A stretch of DNA of 64,000 bases. Source: Lepidodermella squamata (Eukaryota > Gastrotricha). The stretch lies in the NCBI GenBank assembly GCA_047495785.1, contig JBLDXI010000042.1, forward strand, positions 1,736,001 to 1,800,000, given 5' to 3'. The notes beneath the pieces were generated by a model that made no database searches, was not told the DNA's origin, and was given only the letters and a program-made list of their open reading frames with translations. Below are positions 10,287-21,696 of the stretch, piece after piece (the first letter of the stretch is position 1; every line of letters begins with the position of its first letter). The position numbers were made by a program, and so were the translations under genes.

Positions 10287-11764
10287 TTTCGGAGTTCAAC
10301 AAAGTACAGCTGGGCTTTCTCAAATGCCAAGTCAAAGCTAAATTCCGTCATATCTCTCTGACCCTGATATTTCATCACGGCCATTCCAGCCAGAACTATA
10401 CTGACTTGATTGATAAAGTCTTTCTCCGACTTGTCCGAAAAAATAACACTAGCCGCTGCGACTGCCGCGCGGCCCCACAACTCGTTCAGGAGCTCCTTTG
10501 AATTACTGTTCAACTTGCTGCCCGAATGGCCCTTGCCCTGACTGGCACGCAAGGGACCATCCTGGCGTCGCTCGTCCTGACTGGCGCCCAAGCGACTGCT
10601 CGTTGACCCGCTATTGCTAATCCTCGACACATCCATCGACGACTCTGCCTCGAATTCCGACTCAAACTCGGCCTCGGCTTCGACCTGCTCAACTACTGGT
10701 GCCTTCTTGCCAGCCTCGGCGGCCTTCTTCGCTGCGTTGCGCTTCCGCCTTCGCACGTTCTTCCGCTGGCTTCTGCTCAACTGCGGTTTCACTACTTGCT
10801 GACTCGAACCCTGGGCTGGCTTGCCCGCCCCTGACCCTTGTGCTTTGGGTCCTTCGGTGGTTGACGAGGCCACCGGTTTCTCCGCACGCTTTTCCGCGCG
10901 TTTCTCCGCCTCAGCCTTGGCCTTTGCCCTGATCGCCTCTGCTTCCGCTAACTGCCTTCTCTTGTCTCTCGCTAAACCATCTCTTACATACTGCACGTAC
11001 GGACATCCGGCGTAGTTGGTGGTGTGTTTCTGCGTGCAGTTGCGACACCGCATCGCTTCACATACTTTAGCCTTCGCCGCCTCATCCGTCAGGCCTTGCT
11101 CAACGCAAGCCTTTTTCGCAATTACCACCGGGCAAGCTTCGTCGCCCCTGAAGTGCTCACCGCTACAATCGGGACAGGTTATCGTCTGGCTACATGACGT
11201 CCAGGAGTGGCCACTACCCTGGCACCGCTGGCAAATTTTCACCTGCGGGCTATAGTCTTTGACTTGCTGCACTCTGCTCGTCAGCGCAAAGAAGCCGATA
11301 TAACCATTTCTCAGTTGGGCGTCCGCTTCGTCCTTAGTTTTGAACTCAATAAGGTACGTGCTGTAGCCAGGCCTACCCTGCTTCAGCTTCACCACATAAA
11401 CTGCTCCAAAATTCTCCTTATAGTACTTTACTACATCCTCAGCAGGCGCCGACGACGGTATGTCGATGGCTTTCACCTTGCGTTCCTCAAGCTTGAAGTC
11501 CGCTTGAGCTTTCGGTTTTTCACCAGATAAAGCCGCCGGAGGATGGGCGTTCGCGTTTGCCCCGAATGCCGGCCTTGACGGGTCTTTCCATGACGGGCTT
11601 TCGTAAAATGCTTTCATTGAGGCCTCGTCGGCAAAAACAATCTGCCATCCGCCTTTCGGTTTCGGCAGCATCTTCACAACCCTGGCGCTCGGTGCTATCC
11701 TGTGAACTTCTTGATTCATCAAATACTCGCTATTGAATCGTTGGCCATCGATTCGATCAACCAT
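10271..11764 (-). CDS. LINE ORF1: gag-like nucleic-acid-binding protein
   Basis: 497 residues from the ATG at 11764. A longer reading frame begins at 11860, but that ATG lies in the flanking DNA beyond the target-site duplication, so the internal ATG is chosen. It has CCHC-type knuckles in the middle (CQRCQGSGHSWTSC, CPDCSGEHFRGDEAC, CRNCTQKHTTNYAGC), then an Ala/Lys/Glu-rich and a basic stretch (RSQRKNVRRRKRNAAKK) and an acidic segment. This is the typical Jockey-type ORF1 that binds the element RNA to form a particle. The stop overlaps the start of ORF2. Confidence 0.9.
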   Translation of the reverse strand: MVDRIDGQRFNSEYLMNQEVHRIAPSARVVKMLPKPKGGWQIVFADEASMKAFYESPSWKDPSRPAFGANANAHPPAALSGEKPKAQADFKLEERKVKAIDIPSSAPAEDVVKYYKENFGAVYVVKLKQGRPGYSTYLIEFKTKDEADAQLRNGYIGFFALTSRVQQVKDYSPQVKICQRCQGSGHSWTSCSQTITCPDCSGEHFRGDEACPVVIAKKACVEQGLTDEAAKAKVCEAMRCRNCTQKHTTNYAGCPYVQYVRDGLARDKRRQLAEAEAIRAKAKAEAEKRAEKRAEKPVASSTTEGPKAQGSGAGKPAQGSSQQVVKPQLSRSQRKNVRRRKRNAAKKAAEAGKKAPVVEQVEAEAEFESEFEAESSMDVSRISNSGSTSSRLGASQDERRQDGPLRASQGKGHSGSKLNSNSKELLNELWGRAAVAAASVIFSDKSEKDFINQVSIVLAGMAVMKYQGQRDMTEFSFDLAFEKAQLYFVELRKCQDQ

Positions 11765-12431
11765 GGCGCTCAACTTCCAATTAATCGTCGGTTTGCCTCG
11801 CCAGTTGCCTGGTTTAGCGCAGGGAGCGATAAGTACGGGGAGAGTTTTCAAAATTACCAAAGTTTAAGTGATACTTTTTTATTGGGGTCCCGTGCTACGA
11901 TGGGTTACGTTCCGTCCTGGTCAATGATTTGCATATGCACACGTGCTTGTGTGTGCAACAAATGCTGTGCGCGCGTGCAAATCGACACAAAAAAACTAGC
12001 AACAGGAGCTGGGCGCGATCGCTTAGCGCTAAAATTGCAGTACTGTTGATGATCCTTCGCAGTAAAAACTGTCGCGCATATGCAAATCAACGCTATTTCT
12101 TTGCCGCATCTCACTAAAAAAGGTGGTGATTGCTTTTTGATTGAAGATTACGCATTATCGCCGGTTAGTTATTATGCCCGTTTTACTCTCCGGTAGTTTA
12201 CTGCGATGAAGCTAGTTTTTTGGAAGGGCACCCCGGCCCCCTGGGGAAAGCTGGCTGGTAGGTTTTTGGCAGGCCTTTCACAAGGTCTTCAAAAAGCTGC
12301 CAGCTAAGTTTTCCCCAGGGGGCTGAGGGTGCTCTTTTTAAAGCTAGTTTTATCAAAGTGTAATTTTCATTTATCAAAGTCTAGGGTATCATGATTTAGG
12401 CGGTTTTTATACCAAATTATTTATTTGATTC

Positions 12432-12440
12432 CATAAATAG
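12432..12440 (+). promoter_or_regulatory. TATA-like box of type 1 gene copy 3
   Basis: Identical to the module at 2995 (CATAAATAG then ATACGTGA), 131 bp before the ATG at 12563. Confidence 0.6.
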
Positions 12441-12562
12441 AAATACGTGACTCCTGAAAAAGGTCATTTTTAATTCGGACGCAACGATCGCGTGCCATTT
12501 TAGTTCCGTTCGGATATTTTTTAAAAGCCTTCATTCGAGTTTTTTTCAACATCATATTAAAC

Positions 12563-14706
12563 ATGATGAAAGCTTCAGGTCTTTTCTTTTTATTTTGCCT
12601 CTTTGGAGGTGTTTCGTGCCAATGGAAGCGCTGTATGTCACTTCTCGACAACTCATTCATTGACTGTGCGATGTCTTGTGATTTATTGAATGAATATCAG
12701 GTTTTTTTAATGATTTTTTCACCTTTTCATCATCATTGGCAACCAATTTTTCTATTTGTAGTCCGGCTCCAGCATTTCCACTTATGATTTGTGTCGAAGT
12801 GGGGTGAGCAATCATGAAACACTAATTCCAAATCAGATTTCATTTCCCGGAACAGAATGGCCGCATGTGTTACAAATTTGCCACCTTAACTCCTAGTTGC
12901 CGCCCAGGAATTGTTCCGTGCAAAGCTCCGGATGAAATATCGGTGCGTTATTGTGTACATTTATTCTAGCCTATCGCTTTTTTCTCGATCAGTTTCAGCC
13001 TTTCTACAGCCGATCGATACTTCGCTCAAGTTTGCAATTCTGCGAAGTCGACAGGACTAATTTTGCGGTATTTTGCGATTTGAATTAATTAAATTAATTA
13101 AAACTTGTATTTGTTCCAGATTCAAAATTTCAAGCAGTGCTCATTGAATGGCACTCTGGTCACTTGCGTCCCAATCAATCAAACGTGCCCTGACATCACT
13201 GTAAGTCTTGTTTAAAAGCGTTTGAAAATTAACAGTGATGTCTGTGAACTATTCAGAAAAAATTAATTAATTCATGAAACCTCAAAGTATAATAAAAAAT
13301 TAGTTTGAAAAATCAATTCCCGTATCCGAAATGTATTTATCGAAATTCCTAAATTTAGGGAGATGGGGGAATAATTTTGTAAATATTATCTTTTTGGGAA
13401 TTCCGCTTTATCTGTCTTATACATGTAATTTTATTTTTGTTCACAAGGCTACTGGTGCTCGAACATATTCCAACCTTGCAACTTGCGTCGACGGGAAGAG
13501 TGAATTTCCTAATTCATTAATTTTGCTCTTGTAGATCAATTTATTTTCAGTTCTGGTGCCAGACAGTGAGAAGCCTCATGTTCGCTGTTTCAGCAACCCT
13601 GGTCGAATCTTCAATGGCTGTCGCCTCAGCTCAATCGGCTGCTTTCCTAACAATGAGACCCAAGAAGCATCCCCGAAGCCGTACATCAACCGAGATAACT
13701 GCCTTCGAGGGGTAAGTTCAATTTCGAACTCAATTCTCTCAGTCATAGCCCGACTGTTGATTCCAGGCTGCAGCTCAGTGCGACTCAAACGGAACGAAGC
13801 TTTGCGTTGGAAGAGAATGCCCTGCGGGATCGACCCAGGTAACAAACATTTTTGAAAGTTTTCTTTCGAGAAACTCAAAATTGGAAGAAAAATTGAAATT
13901 AGTAGCCTTGTCCTTTTTATGCCTTATTTTCGTGCAGTCCGATAGGGCTCCTAGAAGTGAAGCAAAATTCATTTTGAGTTTCTTTAATCCAACTGGAATT
14001 TACAAATTTCCTTGTAATTAGGTTAAAATCCTCAGCCTTCGTAATAAAATGGAAGAAAATGTGACAATCAAGTGGATTTTTGGAATTTGTGCTATACCCA
14101 TTTTTGTCTTTCAGTGGAAGCTCTACTTTAATACGACAGCCTTCCAAACAAATTACGAGACTTGCTTAGCAGATATTAAGCCGGTATGTTTGTAGTGATT
14201 TGTTGGCGTTTTGTGGCCGTGAAATTGCGTTTTTTCACCAGCCAGTCTTTTTTCGGTGTCTCGGACCAAACGGCGTTGTTACATGCCGACCTTTAGATTG
14301 CAACGTTGACGAGAAGAAATATCCAAAGAAAAACTTCACCAGCCAATCAGCTTGTCAAAACGCAGTGAAAACAGTGCAATTTTTCGGTGGAGCCTTTACT
14401 CGTTCTTCAGGAGACGGTAATTGCAAGCTGTTCGGTGGGCTATTGGTGACTATCAAAACGCAGGCGGATCTTGACAGAGCCTTGAAAGATCTTATTGCCA
14501 CGACGTTTGGCCACATTGGCTTGTCCAATAAGTCTGGAAATTGGACGTGGGACGACGGCACGCCGTATACCAACTTCCCGCCCTGGGATTCTGGCGAGCC
14601 CAATTTCGGCGCTGATGCCTGTGCCATGCTATACGATGCTGGGGTCATCCAAGACTCGGGCTGTGACGTTAAAGCGAGCGGTTTTTTTTGTGAAACCTTT
14701 GCTTGA
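12563..14706 (+). CDS. type 1 CTLD protein, second complete tandem copy
   Basis: Same ten exons as the gene at 3126-5269, all shifted by 9437: 12563-12700, 12762-12803, 12856-12942, 12993-13067, 13120-13200, 13448-13499, 13551-13711, 13767-13838, 14115-14183, 14242-14706. The predicted 413-residue protein appears identical: signal peptide, six four-cysteine repeats, CTLD with GEPN. The LINE lies upstream, about 740 bp before the ATG, outside the coding region and beyond the TATA-like module. It could still alter upstream regulation of this copy relative to its twin. Confidence 0.88.
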
Positions 14707-15669
14707 AGCTGAAGAAACTTATCGAACTATATTACGAGCTGATTTGACATTTGACATTTGACTGTCAACTCCTTCCGTGTTGAATATTTAAATGCTGCAA
14801 TGTATTAAAAATTTATTTTGAGAAATTCTATGCCTTGAACTCCTTGAATACATACGATATTAATTGTGAAAATAAAATATTATGTTTGGCCCGACTCTTT
14901 TAAATCCTCATTCGAAGCTCTTCGCCCCTCATTATTGGCAACGGAGAAAATAAAACTTGTGAACAGTGGCGTTTATAAGGCCTTCTAAACTTTTTTTAGA
15001 CCTCATCATCGTAGATTTTGACGCCTTAGGAATACCCCAGACGCTACTGCATATTTTCCTGCTACAGTTGCCGTTGGATGAAAACTCCGTGTTATTGAAA
15101 CAGGGACTATACCTGGCATTCTAACAGCTTCGTTGATAGTGGTTAAGGTTTAGTGCTCAGGCTAAACATCAGATGCGATATTCGTGCGTCGGTTCCATTT
15201 CTACTGGCTACTTTCAAAGAACAATTTTGCAGAGACTCAATGATGCCAGGTTCAGCAACCAGAAAATGCATCCATTCGAGCAGGCGTCAGTCGTGTAACG
15301 GTTTAGCATGGTGATGGTTGCCTTCCAAGAATAATCATCTGGCTCACGGCGTAGACACGGCTAGTAAAATTAACGCTGATATTCCCCAAATCAGAGTGCG
15401 AGAGGTCCCATGATTCACCTCAACGCGCTCAAAAGGTAACTAATTCACCTCGCAAAGCATCTGAAGCTTCGCAAAGAAAGCAGAGAAAGGTCGAGGTTGA
15501 TGAGGGAATTTCACATGTTCGCTATTTTAACCGCTCAATTCCGGGCCCATATTAGTTCCGTCCAGTCAGAGGGTAAAAGTGGACTTAGCGCAAAACGCGC
15601 ATAAGTCGAAATTTTTAGAAATTTCAAGGCCGCGTGCGGTAAAGTCAAAGGGCAAGTTTTAGAGGTTTA

Positions 15670-17157
15670 TTACACTTTGATAGAATAGAAAATTACACTT
15701 TGATGGCTGTGTAAATTACACTTTGATAAGTAGATGAATCATATTATTGTCGATTTTTTTTCTGCTGCGCTGCTTTTCTCTTCGAGAAAATACGCTAAGT
15801 CAGAGATTTCAGCTGATAGCTGATCACTCAAACAACAAGACAATACTTTGCCCCATTACCATGCGAGCGGAGCGAGCATGTGAGCCGGCCTCGGTAGTTT
15901 TTGTGTTGAGTCATAATGAAGTGTTGGTTTATTAGGTAAATTAGAAAAACAATTCCTCAGCCCGCAGGCTAAATAGGAGATTACCGGGCTGTTAGTGGCC
16001 CCTCAGTGTTAGCAAATTGAATATGCACAGCTACGGCTCCGCGTATTAAGCGAGGTCGACAGAATGACAAATAACTATAAATATACAGTGTTCATTATAA
16101 TGTTAATACGGGAATACTTCCAAGCCAACGCCTCGGGCCGCCGCTTTGCGCGTGCCGCCACCCGAGGCCCAACCGCTGCCTGCATCGACGAAAATCTACA
16201 GATAGTCCATCAGCCACCAAAAGGAACCAACCACTCATTGCCTCGGGCCGCCGTTTGGTGCGTGCCGCCACCCGAGGCCCAACTGCTACCAGGATCGACG
16301 ATCCGCAAACTAAGAACATGCCTTAAGGACCATGCCTCGGCATTACAATTCAATTTTAAAAAGTCTAAGATCTAGGACAAGAAAACAGAAAACATAGCCG
16401 GACTCGAACCGGGGCCGGCACATAACAAAATACGATTTAACCGGACCCGAACCGATTGCCTTTCACATACATAGAGATTTTGAAAAGATAATTTGAAAAG
16501 ACCTAGGGGACTAGAGAAAGAAATAAGATAGAAGAGAGGAACTGAGAGGGAACCTACAGCGCACGGATAGCATCTATCCGCCACTAGTCAGGAACCGGAA
16601 AGGTCCGGCCGCGCAGGGAGCGATAAGTACGGGGAGAGTTTTCAAAATTACCAAAGTTTAAGTGATACTTTTTTATTGGGGTCCCGTGCTACGATGGGTT
16701 ACGTTCCGTCCTGGTCAATGATTTGCATATGCACACGTGCTTGTGTGTGCAACAAATGCTGTGCGCGCGTGCAAATCGACACAAAAAAACTAGCAACAGG
16801 AGCTGGGCGCGATCGCTTAGCGCTAAAATTGCAGTACTGTTGATGATCCTTCGCAGTAAAAACTGTCGCGCATATGCAAATCAACGCTATTTCTTTGCCG
16901 CATCTCACTAAAAAAGGTGGTGATTGCTTTTTGATTGAAGATTACGCATTATCGCCGGTTAGTTATTATGCCCGTTTTACTCTCCGGTAGTTTACTGCGA
17001 TGAAGCTAGTTTTTTGGAAGGGCACCCCGGCCCCCTGGGGAAAGCTGGCTGGTAGGTTTTTGGCAGGCCTTTCACAAGGTCTTCAAAAAGCTGCCAGCTA
17101 AGTTTTCCCCAGGGGGCTGAGGGTGCTCTTTTTAAAGCTAGTTTTATCAAAGTGTAA
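15670..17157. repeat. inverted-repeat-bounded element, copy in unit 3
   Basis: Uninterrupted copy of the element at 1439-2926, shifted by 14231. It shows the empty LINE target site at 16611-16621. Confidence 0.55.
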
Positions 17158-17210
17158 TTTTCATTTATCAAAGTCTAGGGTATCATGATTTAGGCGGTTT
17201 TTATACCAAA

Positions 17211-17834
17211 CGAAAGTTCAGAAAATTCTCTATAGAATAGATATGGATTTCTGGCGTGAAAAGTCCACTTTTACCCTCCAATTGCGCAACCGACGCTTGG
17301 GGGCCGGACGGAACTAATATGGGCCCGGAATTGAGCATTTTAACCATAGCTTGAATTTCCAAAGTCCAAAGCCCCAGATTTGCAAAAATCCTGATGTTTC
17401 ATGATTTATTGTGATTTACCGGTGTCAATTATGATTGATTTGATTGATTTATTTATTTATTTGGTTCCGCGAAAATAGGTCATTGGTTGATTTTGATTGA
17501 TTGAAGGAGGTCCGTGATTTAAGTGACAACGCAAATACAATCAAATCCAAAGCGCTGACCCTCAGCAGGACTGAAACCGACGCGCAGATCCAGCACTAAA
17601 CCGTATTCACTAATAATAATTGCCCAATGATTGCTCGACAAGCTTGAAAGGGTTGAACGAAACGTTATTTAATATCGTAATTTATTATTCTTGTCTCCAT
17701 TAATATCGTATTTTAGTTGAAGAAATTGATATTCTTAAAATGGAATGTTACATAGCAGAATTTAAATATTCAACACAAAGAGAGTTTAAAGTCAAATGTC
17801 GACTCTTAATATAGTCCGATAAGTTTCTTCAGCT
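17211..17834. other. junction between tandem array and inverted gene; 3' flank
   Basis: Similarity to the tandem unit stops at 17211. 17255-17340 matches 1285-1360 in inverse orientation, and 17640-17834 is the 3' UTR and flank of the minus-strand type 1 gene (AATAAT signals, homologous to the flank at 476-660). So two type 1 gene groups meet tail to tail here. No other gene is seen. Confidence 0.6.
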
Positions 17835-20800
17835 TCAAGCGTAGGTTTCACAAAAAGAACCGCTCGCGCGAACGTTACAGTCCGAGTCTTTAAGGACCCC
17901 GCCTTGGTAAAGATAGGCGCAGGCATTTGTGCCGAAATTGGGCTCGCCAGAATCCCAGGGCGGAAAGTTGGCATAAGGCGTACCGTCGTCCCACGCCCAA
18001 TTTCCAGACTTATTTGTCAAGCCAATGTGGGCGAAAGCAGATAAGCCAAGATCTGCCAAGGCTTTGTCAAGCTCCTCCTGCGTTTGGATAGTCGCCAATA
18101 GCCCACCGGACCGCTTGCAATTTGTGTCGGCTGTAGTGCGAAAAAAGGCTCCAGGGAGATATTCCACGGTTTTGACTGCGTTTTCACAAGCTGATTGGCT
18201 TGTGAAGGCTTTCGACGGGAATTTCCTTTCATCAACGTTGCACTCGATTGATCGGCACGTAACAACGCCGTTTGGTCCGATACACCTATAATAGACGGCC
18301 TGAAGCAGAATTCACAAAATTCCACGTCAACGGAAATGTAAAAAATGGCTGAAAACTTACCGGATTAAGGTTTGCTAAACAATTATCGTAATTTAATTGG
18401 AAGGATGTCGTATTAAAGTAGAGCTTCATCTGAAAAGACAGCATCAAACACAAATTTCAATAATTTGTATGAAAGTAAAATCGTCCTTGATTCTATCTAG
18501 AATGGTGAGGATTTTTGACAAACGAAAGTACGAAGGAAAATGTCCTGGCTTCCAGAATTCGGCTTCGAAACGGCCCCTTACGGATAGCAAATGGGCGAAG
18601 AGCCCTTGTTTTTTACAGCTTATTTACGGCTCCTTGCAATTAAAATTAACAACGGTGCGATTACATTCAGCGCGCGAAGTATGATCCTCGAACTAGGGAG
18701 TATTTTCAGGCCAGAATTTTATGACCAAAGGGTCCCCCTGGGGTCCTTTCGATGCTTTCTACCTTGGCCTGCCGAACTGGGGGTACGATGTACGATATCC
18801 CTCACTTTTTAAGGAGTTCATAGACAATTCGAACTAGCCTCCATTTATCGTTTCGAGTGGAATTCTTATATCTCCTAATTTCTAATGTACCAGAGGTAGA
18901 ATTTAGTTGATTTGAAATGGTTTTTTCAAATTTCTAGTCTTCTAGTCTTCACGTATTGGCGCTATGATCGGTCAGTTTACGAATTGTACATCTTGTATAG
19001 CCGATGTCGATTCTAAGAAGTATCGAATTTTGAGATCAGTGATTTTCCCGATATCAACCGTCTTGGAAATCAACGGCGATAATTTCTACGTCAGGGCACC
19101 ATGTAGCTTGTAAAAATCCTAGGATCAGGGATGGCATTAGTATCGATCAAAAATCGAAACTCGCCGAAATCGTAAATAATCTGAAAAATATAGCGCCTGG
19201 CCCCGTAAATTGAGTGCTGGAACCTCATTATTCGTGGTGGAAATATTTAGACCAAAAAATGTAACCTAGAGTTAAAAGAATAATTACTGGGCAATTCCAG
19301 TGGGTTTAAAAAACTCAAAATGAAGTTGGTTTCACTTTTAAAAAATCCCTAACGAGCGCGGGCAACGAGCGCGCGCGCAAAAATGAGCGGAAATTATGGG
19401 TCAATCTAAATATTTTGTAAAAGGCAATTTCGCTTATTCGCCTGTTTTTTTCAATTTTGAGTTTCTCAAGAGATGATATGGGTGAATACTTTCAAAAATG
19501 GGTGCTACCTGGGTCGATCCCGCAGGACATTCTCTTCCAACGCAAAGCTTCGTTCCGCTTGAGTCACACTGAGCGGCAGCCTGGAATGAATCAACGGTCC
19601 TTCATCTGCCTTAAAGAATTTAGCTCGAAATTAAGCTTACCCCTCGCAGGCAGTTTTCACGGTTGATGTACGGCTTTGGGGCTGCTTCCTGGGTCTCGTT
19701 ACTAGCCGAGCAGCCGACTGAACTGAGACGACAGCCATTGAAGACTCGACCAGGGTTGCTGAAACAGCGAACATGTGGCTTCTCACTGTCTGGCACCAGA
19801 ACTGAAAATAAATTGAGCTACAAGAGGACAATGATAATTTATTGAATCACTTTTCCCATCGACGCAAGTTGCAAGGTTGGAAAATGTTTGAACACCGGTA
19901 GCCTGGTGAGAAAAGAAAAAAAAAGCCAATTTAATGCTACAGATTTTTTTAGGCGACAATCAGACAAGACAATAAGAGCGGAATTCTCAAAAATTTAACA
20001 TTCATGAAATATTTTCAAAATATTTAGAATTTCATATTACCACTGTCCTGAAATTCCTGAAATTTTAGAATTTTGGTAAATACCTGTTACCTTGAATTCA
20101 AAATTTGTGTTTTCATAGACTGATTTATTCTTTCATTCTCGGAACTCGATAATCTAAACGAAGCTATTTTAAAAAATTTCGGAGCTACGTAGTTCATAAT
20201 AGTTCGCGAAAATCACTGTAAGGTTCGAATAAATGAAGCACATACCGTGCTGTTAGGGCACGTTTGGTTGATTGGGACGCACGTGGCAGGCAAGCCATTC
20301 AATGAGCACTGCTTGAATTTTTGATTCTGAAAAATACAGATTCGAATTTTAGCGATCAATTCATAAAAATCGAAACGTACGGCAAAATTATTTCTATCAG
20401 CTTCACATAATTGCAAACTCGAGCGAAGTAGTGATCGGCTGTAGAATGGCTGGAACTGATCAAGAAAACAGTTATAGGCTAGAAAAATGTTTCAAAATAT
20501 CGTACCGATATTTCATCCGGAGCTTTGCATGGAACAATTCCTGGGCGGCAACTTGGGGTTAGGGCAGCGAATTTGTAACACATGCGACCATTCTGTTCAG
20601 GAAATTAAAATCAGATCTGAAATGAAAGTTTGAGTATTACTCACCCCACTTCGACACAAATCAAAAGTGGAAATACTGGCACCAGACTAAATAAGAACAA
20701 TTGGTCCTAAAAATTGGGAAATGATCAAAAAATGTCAAAATAACCTGATATTCCTTCAATAAATCACAAGACATCGAACAGTCAATGAATGAGTTGTCGA

Positions 20801-20882
20801 GAAGTGACATACAGCGCTTCCATTGGCACGAAACACCTCCAAATAGACAAAATAAAAAGAAAAGACCTGAAGCTTTCATCAT
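17835..20882 (-). CDS. type 1 CTLD protein, inverted copy
   Basis: Ten exons on the minus strand: 20882-20745, 20686-20645, 20592-20506, 20455-20381, 20326-20246, 19902-19851, 19801-19641, 19580-19509, 18429-18361, 18299-17835. They join in frame to 413 residues with the same exon lengths as the tandem copies. Signal peptide MMKASGLFFLFCLFGGVSC, six four-cysteine repeats, CTLD with WAWDDGTPYANFPPW, GEPN and FCETYA. The intron between exons 8 and 9 is enlarged to about 1.1 kb. Its last exon is nearly identical to that of the type 2 gene ending at 24431, while the other exons match type 1 genes. An in-frame Met at 20981 upstream is not used here, because the family start MM is conserved. Confidence 0.88.
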
Positions 20883-21013
20883 GTTTAATATGATGTTGAA
20901 AAAACTCAAATAAAGGCTTTTAAAAAATACTCCAACAAATTTAATCACGTAGGAGCACGCGAAATCTGCGTCCGAATTCAATATGGTCTGTTTACATGAA
21001 TCACGTATTTTTT

Positions 21014-21022
21014 CTATTTACA
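21014..21022 (-). promoter_or_regulatory. TATA-like box of inverted type 1 gene
   Basis: TGTAAATAG on the minus strand, followed by ATACGTGATTC, TGTAAACAG and TTGAATTCGGACGC. Same order and spacing as upstream of the other type 1 genes; 140 bp before the ATG. Confidence 0.55.
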
Positions 21023-21208
21023 GAAATAGAATAAACACGTGGCCTCACAACAACTGCTGATAATACGAACAAAATTGCGAACAAAACAACAGTGGAAATT
21101 AGAGTTTAGAGGCACTTTCTTATAAAGTAGACCTGTTTACGATCGAAAAGGATTAGCGCCCAAGATGATGCCATTTTTTTTCTTTTTCAAAATAAATGTA
21201 CGGCGACC

Positions 21209-21696
21209 TTGATAAAAGCACCCCTCGTTAAACGAAAGAGTCTGGCGTCGGACCCCGTTTTTACACCAGACTTGCGTTTCTTATTGAAACCACGGTGTGC
21301 TTGAAACTAATTACACTTTTACTGCCAAAAGTAGACTGCGAGATCGATATTTGGATCCAAATCCTGTGCGTGTTAAAATCGATTTATTTAAAGACAACGA
21401 TGCGTCGTAGGGCAAAACGCCTGACGGCGCTGAATATAGTGAAATTTCGATTCCGCCATAATCTTGGTCTAATAATTAGGTGCAATTCTCATTTTTGGCT
21501 CTAATCTAAAATTTCACAGTCATTGTCAAAGACCTTCTCAGACCTTGTGGCCCCAAATTTGGTGTCAACAGAACCGGGCCATGGCCTACATGTCAGCCCG
21601 CCGTCAGGCGTTTTGCCATGCGACGCATTCGTTGCCGGGTTGAAACGTATGACTATACGAGTTTACGCGTTATGGTAAATGGGGTGCTTATTTCAA
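21209..21696. mobile_element. short inverted-repeat element (MITE-like)
   Basis: The ends TTGATAAAAGCACCCC (21209) and, inverted, TTGAAATAAGCACCCC (21681-21696) pair. Internal arms GGCAAAACGCCTGACGGCG (about 21412) and its inverse (about 21600) pair perfectly. No ORF of note. Confidence 0.5.

Larger units (their letters stand above)
7185..11816 (-). mobile_element. LINE (non-LTR retrotransposon), Jockey-like, apparently intact
   Basis: The 4632-bp element lies on the minus strand. Its 3' end is at the low coordinate, with an 8-nt A tail (T run at 7185-7192) and a 3' UTR of about 300 bp. ORF1 (gag-like, CCHC knuckles) and ORF2 (endonuclease plus reverse transcriptase, no RNase H seen) overlap by 16 nt. 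The 11-bp flanking duplication is perfect and neither ORF has a stop or frameshift, so insertion was recent and followed the unit duplication. The 5' UTR before ORF1 is only about 52 bp, so slight 5' truncation is possible. Domain order and the FADD box fit the Jockey/CR1 group; the exact clade is an inference. Confidence 0.93.
6233..12363. repeat. inverted-repeat-bounded element, copy in unit 2, split by a LINE
   Basis: Same element as at 1439-2926, shifted by 4794 on its left side and by 9437 on its right side because 7185-11827 (LINE plus one target-site copy) interrupts it. Confidence 0.55.
1..17210 (+). repeat. head-to-tail array of a 4794-bp gene-containing unit
   Basis: Bases 1-4794 recur at 4795 onward and again at 14232-17210. 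The second unit is lengthened to 9437 bp by a LINE inserted at 7185. All ORFs I compared, introns and intergenic stretches look identical between copies. Each unit contains the 3' exon of one type 1 CTLD gene, about 2.4 kb of intergenic DNA with an inverted-repeat element, and exons 1-9 of the next gene. The third copy stops matching at 17211, in the upstream region of what would be the next gene. Complete identity means a very recent duplication, active homogenisation, or an assembly duplication. Confidence 0.95.

Noticed and set aside
11765-11860. Longer start for LINE ORF1 at 11860
   Set aside because: The extra 32 codons lie partly in the flanking target-site duplication, so they are not part of the element.
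20883-20981. Upstream in-frame Met for the minus-strand type 1 gene
   Set aside because: The family-wide conserved start is MM(K/R) followed by a hydrophobic signal peptide; the extension covers the promoter-proximal 5' UTR words shared by all copies.
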